Positions 13,741 through 25,597 are shown, counted from the first letter of the stretch. The stretch: DNA of 64,000 nucleotides from Ophiura sarsii (GCA_035610835.1 CM069445.1:32290811-32354810); one strand, 5' to 3'. Made by a program: numbers and translations. Notes: generated by a model from the sequence alone, not told the origin.

Positions 13741-14960
13741 AACCGATCCGATCAGAGAATGATGCTGCTGAACTGACAAACGACCTAAAGTGTCTCCTAA
13801 AACTACATCATGTAGGAGTCCGTGGGACACTTCTATCCTGGATAAGAGATTTCCTGACAAGCAGAACACAACAAGTCATCTTAGAAGGAAAGACGAGCAG
13901 CACATCAGCGGTCTCATCTGGTGTCCCCCAGGGGACGGTCCTAGGCCCTCTACTCTTCCTAGTATATATTAACGACCTCAGACGCAGTAACATCCGAGAT
14001 TCGCCTATTTGCTGATGACGCCCTGCTTTACAGACCGATCCGATCAGAGAATGATGCTGCTGAACTGACAAACGACCTAAAGTGTCTCCAGGAATGGGAA
14101 AACACATGGCTCATGTCCTTCAACCCAGACAAGTGTGAAGTCCTACGTGTCACTAACAAGAAGAAAAACGTCTTGTCCTCACAATACACCATCCATGGGA
14201 CTGTTCTTCGCACTGTCGACCAAGCCAAGTACCTCGGTGTGACGATCCAAAGCAACCTCAACTGGAAGCCTCACATTAACAACATATGCAAGAAGGCCAA
14301 CAGCACCAGAGGTTTCCTTCAACGCAACCTGAGGAAGTGCCAACCCAAAATTAAGGAACAAGCCTACAATACCTATGTCCGACCTACTCTGGAGTATGCC
14401 TCAACAGTCTGGGATCCACACACCCAAGACCTCATCTCCAAGATCGACATGGTGCAGAGACGGGCAGCTCGCTTTGTCAAGCATGATTACGACCCACGTC
14501 ACAGTGTATCCTCAATGCTTCAAGATCTACAATGTCAGACACTGTACGAGAGGCGAGCAAAAAGCAAAGTCATCATGCTTTACCGGATCACTCATGGTTT
14601 AGTGGCAATACCATCCTGCCCTCCACACCTAGTTCCATCGACAACACAAACCAGAGGTCACCCCGCCCAGTTCCAGATACAACACTACCGGATCTCGGCA
14701 TTTCAATATTCTTTCTTTCCCAGCGCCATCTGCCTGTGGAACAACCTGCCAGCTTCAGCTGTGACTGCCCAAACCATGGAGCAGTTTAGGAGCAGGCTGA
14801 GTCCACTTACCCTACGTTAGGACGGTGGCGTTTTTTACTTGCACCTTTTCAACTGTAAATAGAGGATATCGTGTTCCTGATCGCACCCTTTGCACCTTAC
14901 AGTACGACAATACTCTACTACAAGAGGAATGTACTACACCATATAGATAGATAGATAGAT
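13741..14960 (+). mobile_element. Non-LTR retrotransposon (LINE) remnant: reverse transcriptase palm to C-terminus, rearranged
   Basis: From about 13800 a frame reads the fingers/palm part of a LINE reverse transcriptase with the motif [14 protein letters not shown] frameshift near 13985 is followed by LFADDALLY, the catalytic YADD-type box. An open frame then runs to the stop at 14818-14820 (235 codons from the ATG at 14113) through the usual C-terminal block (KYLGVTI, RPTLEYASTVWDPH, LWNNLP). A ~55-base segment that belongs after the catalytic box (GATCCGATCAGAGAATGATG...) is also present upstream at 13745-13799, joined to the earlier palm segment at GTCTCC, so the copy is internally rearranged. 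The 3' end carries a (TAGA)n tail at 14944-14960, as in several LINE clades. The 5' half is absent. Clade (Jockey/CR1-like) is inferred from motif style only. Confidence 0.88.
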
Positions 14961-16587
14961 TAGCATATACAAACACATGTAAACACATATATTCAACATC
15001 GAGCAAGGCAGTTTATTTGAGTGTATGCAAACACATCTTATCGACATGCATTGAAGCCCATTTGACAATATAAAGCAGTAAAAAGCAGTAAACAATTGTA
15101 AATTACACCAGAATGCAATTCCAACAACGATGATGAATAACGTAATAAACATATACGGTTGTTTAGTATATCATTTTCAAACGCTTATTTTTACATCACA
15201 CCACATTTATTTTATCTTCAATCTTGTTTTACCAACGAAATAACAAACAAACATTACCACATATTATGCTTAATACCACATATAATCTCACTTACTAAGT
15301 AACTTGTGTTAAATGACACAAGCATATATTTTATACCTCAAATTCTAAACATCCACAATGATAATATACATAACTAAGTACTATCTAATGAAATATAATT
15401 TTCTATGTATAAAGCCCCTCAGTGTATTCAACGATACCTAGTAAATGGTATTTGAGAATTTTAAGTTGCCGAAATCAACCGAAAGATTGTTCTATATATT
15501 GTTGACTAGCTCTTTTGATGTAGGGTAAATATGGTGAATAACGTAATAAACATGGTCACTAAATCGACAGATGTAACATAGCACTGTGCAGGTATGTTTA
15601 TTTAACAATGGCATTATTACATTCATGTAACTTATAATAGCACTAAATATTGAATTGCCTTGTAATCTGTTTAAATTAGTAAGATATTAGATTTTTTTTA
15701 AATGATGGTAGTAGTAGATTTGTAAGACTGCAATCTGATGACCTTTTTGTCTCCACTATTGCATTTGGTTCTGCCGGTATTACCATTAGTTGTTTGCACT
15801 GTGTCGTCCATATTCCTGTATAATAATGATAACAAAAACAAAACAAAATTGATGAAAGATATTGTAGCTGTTTCAGCTAGGTATACCATATTTATTCACC
15901 CAATTATACATATTGGTTTATTACGTTATCCAATATCCATAGAACTATACACTATTGAAGAATGCAAACAAATGAGATTGTGTCAGTATGTGATACAATA
16001 TGTTTGTACACTAAGTTAACATTCATAAACACATAATAAATGTTGAATCACTGTGAACAAGATGCAATTATCTTTATCAAATGATGAACAGTTTATTACG
16101 TTATCCATTATAAAGGTGGTTTCAGCCCTGAGATAGAATAGTCCACATATTAAAATTATAACATTGGATACAATGTATGAAACTCAAGTACATCAATCAT
16201 GAAAGCTACGGAATTGACACCAACATTGACATGAGAATAGACAATGAGGTTGGTTACGTTATCCCGTTTATTACGTTATTGGCAACTGCAACAGTGCCTA
16301 ATGCTGGATTATAACGTATATACAAAGCAATAAATGTAGATGTTAACGATACCTACTGCATTTCTTCACATTATTAACCCCATTTTGATATCATAGGTCC
16401 ATTTTCAATGTGCTTAAGAGATCTATAATGACTTCAACTGTCATTCGGCTTAATTTTCATATTACTTTCAAGAAAAAAATGAGAAATTCTTACCATTCGT
16501 CATGGTTTTTTTGCATTGTACTTTCAACGAGTATCCTCCATGCATGCCTGCGAAAAGGGCCTGCCACGTATCTTTGTTTAATACAGT
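14961..16587. other. AT-rich intergenic DNA
   Basis: No recognisable coding segment, RNA gene or transposon end. Its only notable content is five copies of the 14-mer described for 13359-17392. Confidence 0.5.
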
Positions 16588-16988
16588 CGTAATAATAATA
16601 ATAATAATTAGTATTTATATAGCGCCTTTCCAAAGTGATCAAAGCGCTGTAATTTCGCTGCTGGTGAATCATCAGAATCAGGTCGCATCAACTAGGGTGC
16701 TGCCAATTTCTAGCGCAAACCTATCCACACTTAGATTGTAACATCCACCATTTTTCAATGCAGCTCCCCAAATACCATTGGGTCAAGGAAGTTTTTGATA
16801 ACCGAAACAACTAATCACAGATTTTGACAGCAGGAGGAAACCGGAGATCCCGGAGAAAACCGGCGAGAGCGTGTATGAATCGTGATAAACCAAATGCACA
16901 TAAAGCCCGACCGAGCACAGATTTCGAACCCGGGATTCATTGGTGCAAAGCGAGGGTATCTACCGCTGCGCCAACACGCTCTCGTAGA
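16588..16988 (-). mobile_element. tRNA-derived SINE, minus orientation
   Basis: Read on the minus strand, the right end has a tRNA-like head. An A box TGGCGCAGCGGTAGA lies at 16959-16973 and a B box GGTTCGAAATC at 16920-16930, about 30 bases apart. The body contains the GGAGGAAACCGGAG / CCCGGAGAAAACC and TTATATAGCGCC words common in marine-invertebrate SINEs. The element ends in a (TTA)n tail (16591-16608 on plus, as TAA repeats). It is slightly degraded. Pol III transcription is known for such heads but is not shown here. Confidence 0.85.
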
Positions 16989-18088
16989 GAGCAGCTGTCT
17001 CTCTTTCGATTTATTCGATAACGTAATAAACGATAACGTAGTAAACGTTTTTCGTACTCAAAGTACCATGTAGACGATCTGGAAAGAGCTAGCGGGTGTT
17101 CCAAGTAACCATATAGTCTATGTGTATGTATCAAATTGGTTTTTAACCAAAAAGTGTGTTTTAATACATAGTTCGGGAGAAATCTGAACAACGTAATAAA
17201 CATCCTTAACAAGGTCGCATGCTTAGCAGCATTTTGATTTCATCTCAAGGTCAGACATGCTGCTATAGATTTTTGAAAATATTTTTTTCCAACACCCATG
17301 TTCTTTTAGATTCAGAATATGTGCATTTAAATGTTTAAATGTTAATTTTGAACAATTTTGATCTTCAATATGTCGCTGGTAACGTAATAAACATAATTAT
17401 CTCGGACAACATATATGAAATTAAAACAGGTAAACATCGTAAAAGATGTGCATTTCTTTTCTAACCATGGAATATCGCTATATGTTCCCTACAAATTAGG
17501 ACATATCTTGTAGAAAATGGTGCCCTATTTGTATTGTAATTAATAAAGACAAAATATACTTTTATGCTGCGGACATGGAAATTTCGCTAATTTGGGGTAT
17601 ATGAGGGCAATTTTTTTAGTGAAAACACGATCAGAAGTATATCAAAGTATATATATCCAAGTAGAAAACATCAAGATCTATCTAGAAAAGAAGTTTTTCA
17701 AGCAAGAAAACATTGCATAACACAGAAATGGACCAAAGACATCAAAAAGTTCATTTTGCACTGTTTTCATGAGAGTTAACCTTATAGAATACAACATAAG
17801 TGGACATCCTTGCCATGGGTGTTAACTTTGACCTCGATTTGTATGTTGGTATCTAACTCCCTGTGCCAGCAGATGAATTGTTTGCAGGAAAGTGGTATAA
17901 ATCGGACATTTAATCTCAGCAAATCTAGCCTTGCAAATAAAGGGTTCAAAAAAGTAAGCCCCCCTCCCTAAATAAAATTAGATCACATTAATTTGAATAA
18001 CTGTACACACAATTATACGTTTTGAGAGATTGTAACACTTACGTTAGCAAAAACACTTGGCTACCCATACAAAGTTTCCCTATTTATA
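16989..18088. other. Intergenic DNA
   Basis: Apart from four 14-mer copies (17018-17392) I see no gene or transposon end. The short ATG-initiated frames on both strands have no family resemblance. Confidence 0.45.
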
Positions 18089-18445
<357 letters not shown>

Positions 18446-19185
18446 ACAACGAAACAATGGAAGCTGCTTATAGTTGCCTCCGTCATTCTTTCTTGTCTAA
18501 TTGTTTTAATCTATTGGTGCGCCACGCCTAGTGGAGGTATGTATAGGAATAGGCCTACATATTATGTGCCGTGAACCGTGTCACGCTGGATTATAAGTAA
18601 GGCAATCTTTTCAGGTGGGGCGGCATTGTTTGGTACTTTACAAAAGGTCAAATGTCGTGGCCCATCGACTAGGATCGATAAACTTAGCGGTCACTTTTCG
18701 CGAGTAGAAACAGGGGGGATTAAGAACTTACCGGTAAATCTTAGCGTTTAATCTTACCGTTTACTTTGCAGTGCCCCAGTGGAAACACGCTCTCCTAAGT
18801 ACCGTACCCAAGGATACAAACATGTTGGCTGTAGCGGGGCTAGAAGAACTCACAACCTTTGTATTGTTTGTCACATTTCCCAAAATGATGTTTTTCATAA
18901 AAAGTGGCACTTTTCAATATCCTATACGAAAAGCTTTAAAAAAACACTTAAGAAAAGGAAAAACGCTTGTCCCCTTTTCGACCCACTCAAAGTGTCCCCT
19001 TAGCTTTTCGATATTATGTTAACTTTTTCCAATAAGGTCATTTCTAATATTAATATCAAGAGAATATACTGTGTGTATTTGCCAACATTGTAATAGGGTA
19101 GATTAATGTGGGACTGTTGTGGGTGTTATACATTATAAGTTGGATTACAGGCGTAGACTAAGAGCGGGTAATCACCCTATTATTA
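18446..19185. other. Intergenic DNA
   Basis: No gene recognised. A GC-richer stretch (18770-18870) followed by AT-rich DNA holds two overlapping short frames without family resemblance. Confidence 0.4.
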
Positions 19186-19815
19186 TAAAGTGCTCAACAA
19201 AAGAAAGTCGTACACTTTGTTTGGGTCAATTAAAGTAACTTTTGATTGTTTTCTTACCAAACAGGCTAAATAGACATTTGGATGAATCTTTTAGGCACAT
19301 TTTGATACCAAACATAACACCTAGCAACAAAGATAAACCATGATTAGCGCCATTTAAAGAAAATTAGTCACTTTTCAAAAGTCACATTTTCAATTACTAC
19401 ACGGGAGGAAAATGGGTGTGTGCGAGGTTTACCCAGTGTGTGTCACTGTTATCAACCAGGATTGACCGGCGGGCAATCGATCACACTGAGCAGCCGTGTA
19501 CACTAACCTGCACTGGGCGTACACTTTGTGAGCGGGATATTTGATTCCGAACATAAAGGGCATTATGTGCTTGTTTTAACAATTGGTGTTTTCTTCCGCG
19601 TAGTGTATTGAAAATGTGACTTTTGAAAAGTGACTAATTTTCTATAAATGGTGCTAATTAGGGTTTATCTTTGTTGTTAGGTGTTATGTTTGATATCAAA
19701 ATGTGCCTAAAAGATTCATCCAAATGCCTATCTAGCCTGTTTGGTAAAAAAATAATCGAAAGTTACTTTAAATGACCTAAGCAAAGTGTACGACTTTCTT
19801 TTGTTGAGCACTTTA
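19186..19815. mobile_element. Foldback MITE with ~215-bp inverted arms and TA target duplication
   Basis: The left arm (19186-19400) and right arm (about 19600-19815) are reverse complements at roughly 90% or better by eye. They start with TAAAGTGCTCAACAAAAG and are flanked on both sides by TA (19184-19185 and 19816-19817), as expected for Tc1/mariner-type insertion. A ~200-base unpaired centre separates them. No transposase remains. Diverged relatives of one arm occur at 42273-42540 and 47505-47660. Confidence 0.9.
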
Positions 19816-19829
19816 TATTTGTATGCTTT

Positions 19830-20037
19830 CGTGATGAAGAGCTACCATTGGCACTAAAGCGACCAATTTTCAACCAGTGTATCACCACAGTGCTATCGTA
19901 TGGCTCAGAAACATGGACAACAACTAAGAGATTGGAGAAGAAGCTAAAAGTCACTGAGAGGGCAATGGAAAGGGTATTGATTGACGTTACAAGAAGGGAC
20001 AGGGTGACCAACACACATTTAAGGAGTGAAGTGAAAT
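19830..20037 (+). mobile_element. RTE-like LINE fragment (reverse transcriptase C-terminal part)
   Basis: An open frame encodes the block LPLALKRPIFNQCI, then YGSETWTTTKRLEKK and ERAMERVLIDVTRRDRV. This is the C-terminal thumb region typical of RTE-clade endonuclease-reverse transcriptases, in which LTYGAETWTLTK is the usual form. Only about 70 codons survive, followed by a stop and a short TAGA repeat (20041-20060). The fragment begins within 15 bases of the foldback MITE, which may have inserted into a longer copy. Confidence 0.8.
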
Positions 20038-20322
20038 AGGCTAGATAGATAGATAGATATTTATACTTATATTAATTTCACATTTATATTTTATTTATTT
20101 TTATTTTTATTTATCTTGACAGAGCAAATTAGCTCATTAGCGTAATTTAGTTTCCGATAGCCTGTATATTATCATTAAACTCTATTACTTCCTGAAGCAA
20201 GGGAAACTCTGTGTGTTTGCATGGTTGGCCATTGTTACCAGATAGAGCATGAGCCAATCAGCTCTCGCGATATTAGGCCCGCGAGTTTTGGCCTTTGTTC
20301 GGATGCTAAGGCAGTGGCCTAG

Positions 20323-20498
20323 CAGTGGCGGATACAGGGGTGGGAGTTCCCTTAGACCCCCCCCCCCCCCCCCCCCCCCCCCAGCAGAATTTGACGAGCT
20401 GACGGCAACAAAAATTGGGGACCTTTTACGATTTTTTGGGGTACCAATTAAAAAAACCTTGGTCAGCCCCGTAAATTTTAATCCTGGATCCGCCACTG
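20323..20498. mobile_element. Short poly-C MITE with 16-bp TIRs
   Basis: The left TIR CAGTGGCGGATACAGG (20323-20338) and right TIR CCTGGATCCGCCACTG (20483-20498) are inverted repeats with one mismatch. CCTAG is repeated on both sides (20318-20322 and 20499-20503). The interior contains 26 C in a row (20357-20382). The TIR style is hAT-like. hAT elements normally make 8-bp duplications, so the 5-bp match may be a decayed one. Confidence 0.85.
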
Positions 20499-20503
20499 CC
20501 TAG

Positions 20504-21673
20504 CATCCCCTTGCGGGTTTTTTTCTCGGCCATTATCTCGTTGGCATGCTTCATGAGTAGAGAGGTGGAACATTTTAAAACCCACTCCTACACCCACATA
20601 ATGCAATTGTCTGTGCTTTCATCTAGAGTGTACATCCGATGTTTTCCTTCCTATTATTGATAACATTGGTATGGGTATGGGTTGTATTGGTACCTTCCCT
20701 TTAGACTCACAATTAATTTGTTGTTCAGAATTCATAGGGTACATGTAGTAGGTAGATCAACACATGTATAGACCCTGAAACACTAGTCATGCCAGTAACA
20801 TTCTAATTTAGTCTAGTCATCTTTGTGAGGTTATAATGGAAATGAGGTATAAGAGCTGGATTCTTCTACTGTAGAACGCCTTGCATTTTTGAATCAGTCA
20901 ATGATCCCTATCTTTACTTCATTACCTAAGACCCCGTATTTTTAATTGTCAAATTGCAAAAGAAAATTAAGGTTTCACTATTGAAACAAACAACCTAGTC
21001 TAATTATCACTAAGAGCCGACTTTTTGGATTTTACTGCTTGTTACTGCAAGCCCCCAATCTGTAATGAAAAGACCCTTTTGGTTATGATTGTCAAAGGCA
21101 GTGGCGTAAACCACGGGTGAGTAAGGTGGACGACTTGCCCAACTTGAGAAAAATCCGGAGGAAGTTTTGGCAAGAATAAACCAATACGCTTCCCCATTAT
21201 ACCACCGATTTGAATGAAATAAAGTTTATTTTGTAGCTAGGAGAAAGATGTTGTGACTGGTAAGAAAACAATAACGAAACAAAAGTAAAAAAGCAAATAA
21301 AACTCTTGCTTAGGGAAATTAAAATAATTTAAAAAAATAATAGTAAACGCAATGCATTTGTCTTTGCAATTCAATCATCTGGAAAACAACGCTAACATTA
21401 TTTCTGGACTTTATTTAGTCCATTTTGAAACTAGTTGAGTTAATAATTAAAATTGGAACGTGATCATATTTTAGCGTGACTACTTAGCTGGGGCACTAGC
21501 CCCTTCACCAATTTCAAATTTTCCTATGAGCTTTATATTTCATAAGTCATTTATAAGGTAAGTTCGATATTCGATGGTGTTCGAAATGACCACAAGTCGT
21601 ACAAAAACGGGTTTAATATCCTCTGTGTAAGACTGCACGGGATTAACCTAGCACAATTAAAAGATTATACAGC
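20504..21673. other. Intergenic DNA downstream of the TRIM gene
   Basis: No gene or transposon end recognised. The part nearest the TRIM stop codon (21674-21792) is probably its 3' UTR. Confidence 0.4.
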
Positions 21674-21679
21674 TTTATT
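21674..21679 (-). promoter_or_regulatory. Candidate polyadenylation signal of the TRIM gene
   Basis: AATAAA on the minus strand, about 115 bases beyond the TRIM stop codon, is the first canonical hexamer in the right orientation that I found. Confidence 0.5.
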
Positions 21680-21792
21680 CCGTAATGGTATCTTTACACA
21701 GAGTACTGGTCTAACTTATGAATGTCTGTACCAAGTATACCCAAAACGACTGTCAACTCTAAATACCGTAGTCCGTTATTTTGAAAGTCAAA

Positions 21793-23715
21793 TTACTTAT
21801 AGCTGTATTCTTTGATACATTTGCCGTCAGCCACTAATATTTTGTCCCCAGCTATGGTCATATCGCCAGGATTTACAAGCCCTTCGACAACACAGCCTTT
21901 GTAGACTCCAGTGATAGAAAAGTGATGGATACCTTTCTCTCCGTCAGCGTTGACAACAAACAGATCGTCATCTTCGTTCCAACAGACACCGCATGGTCTC
22001 CATGCTTCAATACCGGGAGGCGAGTTGACAGAAAACAGTAGATGGCCAGACTTTGTCATGTCAACAACAGCAACTGTTTCACAGCAAATATCATAACACA
22101 ACACCGCAAGCTGGTCATAAGAATTGGCGGCAATGCAGTATGGATGTATCTCGACTGTAAAGTCCCCTATACGTGTCCCATTATCGTTGTGAATGCTGAT
22201 ACACTTGTGTTGACATTCTCCCACAACGACTTGTTGTTTACGATCGATGGTTATCCCTGCTGCTTCGTGACGTCCAACCCCATCGATTGGAACTATGGAA
22301 AACGAACCTCCTGATTTCTCCGTCAGATTAGGCAGATATCTGTGTACGAAGTTGTCGCAGCTCGTTGTCAAGTACTCTCCTTTTGCATTAAGTGTGACCC
22401 CAAACGGAAACCCAATCTTAGGAAGACTCGTGCATTCTCGACAGCTGTTCATTACATATGTCTGAGTAAAGATGTCGACGAAGCAGATATCCCCATTACA
22501 TGGATCTTTTAAAATATTGGATACACAGTTCGTCACTTTTTCACAGGTGATTTGTCTTTCAAATGTCCACCAACCTTCCTTATTGGGTTTAATCTGTTCA
22601 TCAGTTGACACTATCCCGAGAACAACTGGTTGAACGATTGTACTACTGGCGTTGAATATCACTTGTCTGGCTCTATTCTTCTGCTTCAGAGGATGTTTCA
22701 TATCACACAACTCTTGCAAGGATGATGTCACAGAGTTATACATGTCGGCAACGTCGTAGTCAGATCCTATTCGAGTCAGTTGTGAAGCGGTCTCCAGAGA
22801 AGTGCGAAGTTGTAATCTTAAAGTGCGAAGCTCTTCCGTGTGCATTTCGATCTCTTTTCGTCCCGTCGCGCCTATTAGCGATATGTCAGCGGATAGCCTC
22901 TTGTAATCGGCGTCCAAGAACGCCGAAAAGGACGATTTAGCGCTTTCATGTGATTTCGAAAGCTGTGCCAATGCTTCCTGTATCGCCTCCTCAGCTTCGT
23001 CAGTGATCTCACTATTATCTGCAATGCTTTTATCTACTTCAGTAGCGATTTGTTTACACTCCTTGGCGAGTTGTTCAATGGTTTCTCTATGACCTTTGGT
23101 TGCTACTTGAAGGTCAACGAAATAATGTTCAGGTTTGCAGTGATCAAACACGGTGCAATCGCGACAGATCAAAGTCCCGCACGTTTTGCAAAATATCCAT
23201 AGTATCTGACCTTTGTGTTTGGTGCAGTACTCGACCCTTTCGACAGGATCCGATTTACCCACGCGAATTTCGTCCAATGTGACGGTATGGTGGTTTCTCA
23301 TCAACTTCATGGTTTTATGTGACTTAAGACAATTCTCGCAAATAAAATCATCACATTCAATACAACGAGCGACGGCTGCTTGGCCTGATCCCTCACAACT
23401 GGTACATGGAATTACACAGTCCTTACTAGCGAGTTTGATATGCAAGGCCTTTCGATCTTTTAGTTTGGTAACGAAGAAATTGCTCTCCAGTCCCATGACC
23501 CCGTCGACCGGTAGCGTGAATATCTTACGACATATAGGGCATGTAACAGTCGTGCTTCCGGGTTTGGCCCACTCAGAAAGACATTTCATACAATAAGTGT
23601 GTAGACATGGCAGAGCCTTTGGTCGTTCAATCAGCGATAAACAGATACTACATGTTGTCAAATCTTCATATGGCTCCTCCTTGTCAAATGAATGTGGTGG
23701 CCGAGAGAGAGCCAT
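21793..23715 (-). CDS. TRIM-family RING E3 ubiquitin ligase, single exon, 640 aa
   Basis: A C3HC4 RING finger spans residues 22-62 (CSIC, then CLH and CMKC, ending CPICRK). B-box 1 spans about 104-143 and B-box 2 about 164-197 (CTKH, CKTC, CRDC, DHC, H). A helical, charged coiled-coil region follows (about 200-330). The C-terminal ~280 residues hold repeated short beta-strand units, such as AAGITIDRKQQVVVGE and DMTIAGDKILVADG. These look like an NHL-type beta-propeller, as in TRIM2/3/71-like and many invertebrate TRIM56-like proteins. By family knowledge the RING recruits an E2, the coiled coil dimerises and the propeller binds substrate or RNA. The start is the first ATG, in good context (A at -3, G at +4). 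No filamin repeat is seen. The intronless form is typical of lineage-expanded TRIMs. Substrate and orthology are unknown. Confidence 0.95.
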   Translation of the reverse strand: MALSRPPHSFDKEEPYEDLTTCSICLSLIERPKALPCLHTYCMKCLSEWAKPGSTTVTCPICRKIFTLPVDGVMGLESNFFVTKLKDRKALHIKLASKDCVIPCTSCEGSGQAAVARCIECDDFICENCLKSHKTMKLMRNHHTVTLDEIRVGKSDPVERVEYCTKHKGQILWIFCKTCGTLICRDCTVFDHCKPEHYFVDLQVATKGHRETIEQLAKECKQIATEVDKSIADNSEITDEAEEAIQEALAQLSKSHESAKSSFSAFLDADYKRLSADISLIGATGRKEIEMHTEELRTLRLQLRTSLETASQLTRIGSDYDVADMYNSVTSSLQELCDMKHPLKQKNRARQVIFNASSTIVQPVVLGIVSTDEQIKPNKEGWWTFERQITCEKVTNCVSNILKDPCNGDICFVDIFTQTYVMNSCRECTSLPKIGFPFGVTLNAKGEYLTTSCDNFVHRYLPNLTEKSGGSFSIVPIDGVGRHEAAGITIDRKQQVVVGECQHKCISIHNDNGTRIGDFTVEIHPYCIAANSYDQLAVLCYDICCETVAVVDMTKSGHLLFSVNSPPGIEAWRPCGVCWNEDDDLFVVNADGEKGIHHFSITGVYKGCVVEGLVNPGDMTIAGDKILVADGKCIKEYSYK

Positions 23716-24329
23716 TTTGTAATGTTATAGGCTATCGTATAAGGCTGTGAGCGAAGTCGTCGTTGACTCGTTTCCTTTAAACCGCATAAAATGTAATGCG
23801 TTAGGTCGCTGTATAGTGTTCCCGACCTTGAACTGAGACTTTGAACTTTATACAATAGACCTATATCATACTTTAGTCAACCTCGTGCCCCGAGTATAAT
23901 TGTCCTGCAATAAAGTAGTGTGTTCTAGGCACATACAAAAATGTTGTGTTGGAGGAAACAGACGCGGGTTCGTTTTAAGAATATCTACTCCGGTATGCAG
24001 CTATTCGCTCGTAAATCCAAAGTCATTCGTCTTATCATACTGTAATCAACTGTGTGTGCCGAAGTGCATGGCTCGGAGGGACTGGACTCCCTGAATTGAC
24101 GCCAGCTAGTTACGGACGAGATTGGACTGTCATTTGTCTGAATAATTTTAGAAGCTAGATCAAGGCTAGTTGTCGATAAGGCCACTTCAAATTCTGAGTA
24201 TATACTGTTTCAAGTTTGAAAAGGGACAGAGTGATATTTAAAATTAATTATTTAATTATCTTTTATTGCCTTTATTTCAAAACAAGTGGTCGCCACCAAT
24301 TTATCAATGCATATCGAGGATTGTGCACT
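23716..24329. other. 5' flank of the TRIM gene
   Basis: Likely holds the TRIM promoter and 5' UTR (minus strand). I see no clear TATA box at a defined distance and no other gene. Confidence 0.4.
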
Positions 24330-25597
24330 CAAGGGGGAAGTAGGGGTTGAGAGCACATTTTACTAAAACTATTTTTTCTCCAATGTTCATTGGGTTTGAA
24401 CTTAAACCTTAAGTGTTGTAGGTTAAAAAAATATCGCTACTTGGTCGGTCATGTGACCCGATGTAATGGAAACGGCGGCCATCTGTATCATCTTTTTTAT
24501 TACGAGGACACCTTGCGCGCACGATATCTCAAAAACTATTTATCGTAGAGTATTGGGACAAAAAGCAAATGAAAGCTGATTGTTAAGGCTATTATATAGA
24601 ATGAACTAGGATCTAAGCAATTGGGCACTATTAAAGGTAGATGACCCGATCACATTTTCGTAACACAGAATTATTTAAAACATACGGAGATTTTCATATC
24701 ATATGAAAGCTCATATTTTTCTCATCATCATACTGAAATTTGACGGCCTAAATCGGTATAATTACGGAGAAATCGATGAAATAACGTCGAATTACCGCGA
24801 ATGGTGGTATACCACCGATATAGTTTGTGTACTACTCAATGGGTACAGTTCACAGCATCTTGTGCGTGTAAAATAAGAACCATTAGAGCTATGCAACTCA
24901 AATTTTGGAACACGACTTTTTTAAGGATGACCTTTCATAGAATAGAAAACTTCAAGTTGAAAATCGAAATGTGATCGGGTCATCTACCTTTAACTAGGGT
25001 AAGTATTTTATGTTGTGTTCACCAGAAAAGAAAAGAAAAAATTACGGAGATGTAAAAAAATATGTTCTCATAGGGATAGAGTCTCCATTCTAGTTAATTC
25101 TAAAGCCTATCTTATTAACAGTATTCTGTCCAAAATGTGAAGGTCCTAGCCACTTTAGTTTTCTAGATATCCTGCGCGCACGGTCGCAAAATGGTCGAAA
25201 TTAGTTACGGAGATATCGTAATTTAAAGGTTGGGTCATTAGTAAAACGAATAATTAATTAATCGTCATTATTGGTATCAAATTAACTAAATTTGATTTAA
25301 AAATGAAGTTTTCACTCATTTAAGGCATCTTAGAACACTAAATGCATTATTATTGGAGTAATAAAATAAAATATTAGATACTTAAAACAATAGAATACAT
25401 AAGAATTAAATACAAGCGTTAATATACGACATTTCGCGACGGACTTGGACGCGCAAAATTTATCATAACTTTGCAGAGGAATATCTGATTTTGTTCATTT
25501 TTGAAGCAAAAGAAAGCTAATTCTCTGGGCTGTGATTTATTGCCAAAATAAAATACAAAATGCATGATATAAAACCTCACAACTCTTATTCCCCCTT
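24330..25597. mobile_element. ~1.27-kb TIR element interrupted by a nested MITE
   Basis: The left end (AAGGGGGAAGTAGGGGTTGA) and the reverse complement of the right end (TTAAGGGGGAATAAGAGTTG) match over about 20 bases. ATTACGGAGAT-like words recur inside. No transposase frame is present. A clear target duplication was not found. The element is split by a separate TIR element at 24635-24989. Confidence 0.6.
24635..24989. mobile_element. 355-bp MITE with TTAA target duplication, nested
   Basis: The ends AGGTAGATGACCCGATCACA and its reverse complement are flanked by TTAA on both sides (24631-24634 and 24990-24993). TTAA duplication is the hallmark of piggyBac-type insertion, but the TIR does not start with the usual CCC, so the superfamily is tentative. 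The interior is AT-rich and non-coding. Confidence 0.88.

Larger units (their letters stand above)
13359..17392. other. Cluster of a repeated 14-mer ATAACGTAATAAAC in both orientations
   Basis: Exact plus-strand copies start at 15137, 15538 and 17018. Exact reverse-complement copies (GTTTATTACGTTAT) start at 15916, 16091 and 16266. Copies with one change lie at 17033, 17188 and 17379. A looser reverse copy is at 13359 and a partial one at 16252. Copies cluster by orientation (two forward, three reverse, four forward). The three reverse copies are spaced exactly 175 and 175 bases apart, although their flanks are not alike. No gene lies in this stretch. The core resembles a PAR-bZIP/NFIL3-type site (RTTAYGTAAY, one mismatch) fused to a forkhead-like GTTTATT. 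That reading is inference. Confidence 0.8.

Noticed and set aside
16920..16973. Functional tRNA gene
   Set aside because: A and B boxes are good, but the acceptor and anticodon arms do not fold, and the sequence continues into a typical SINE body and tail.
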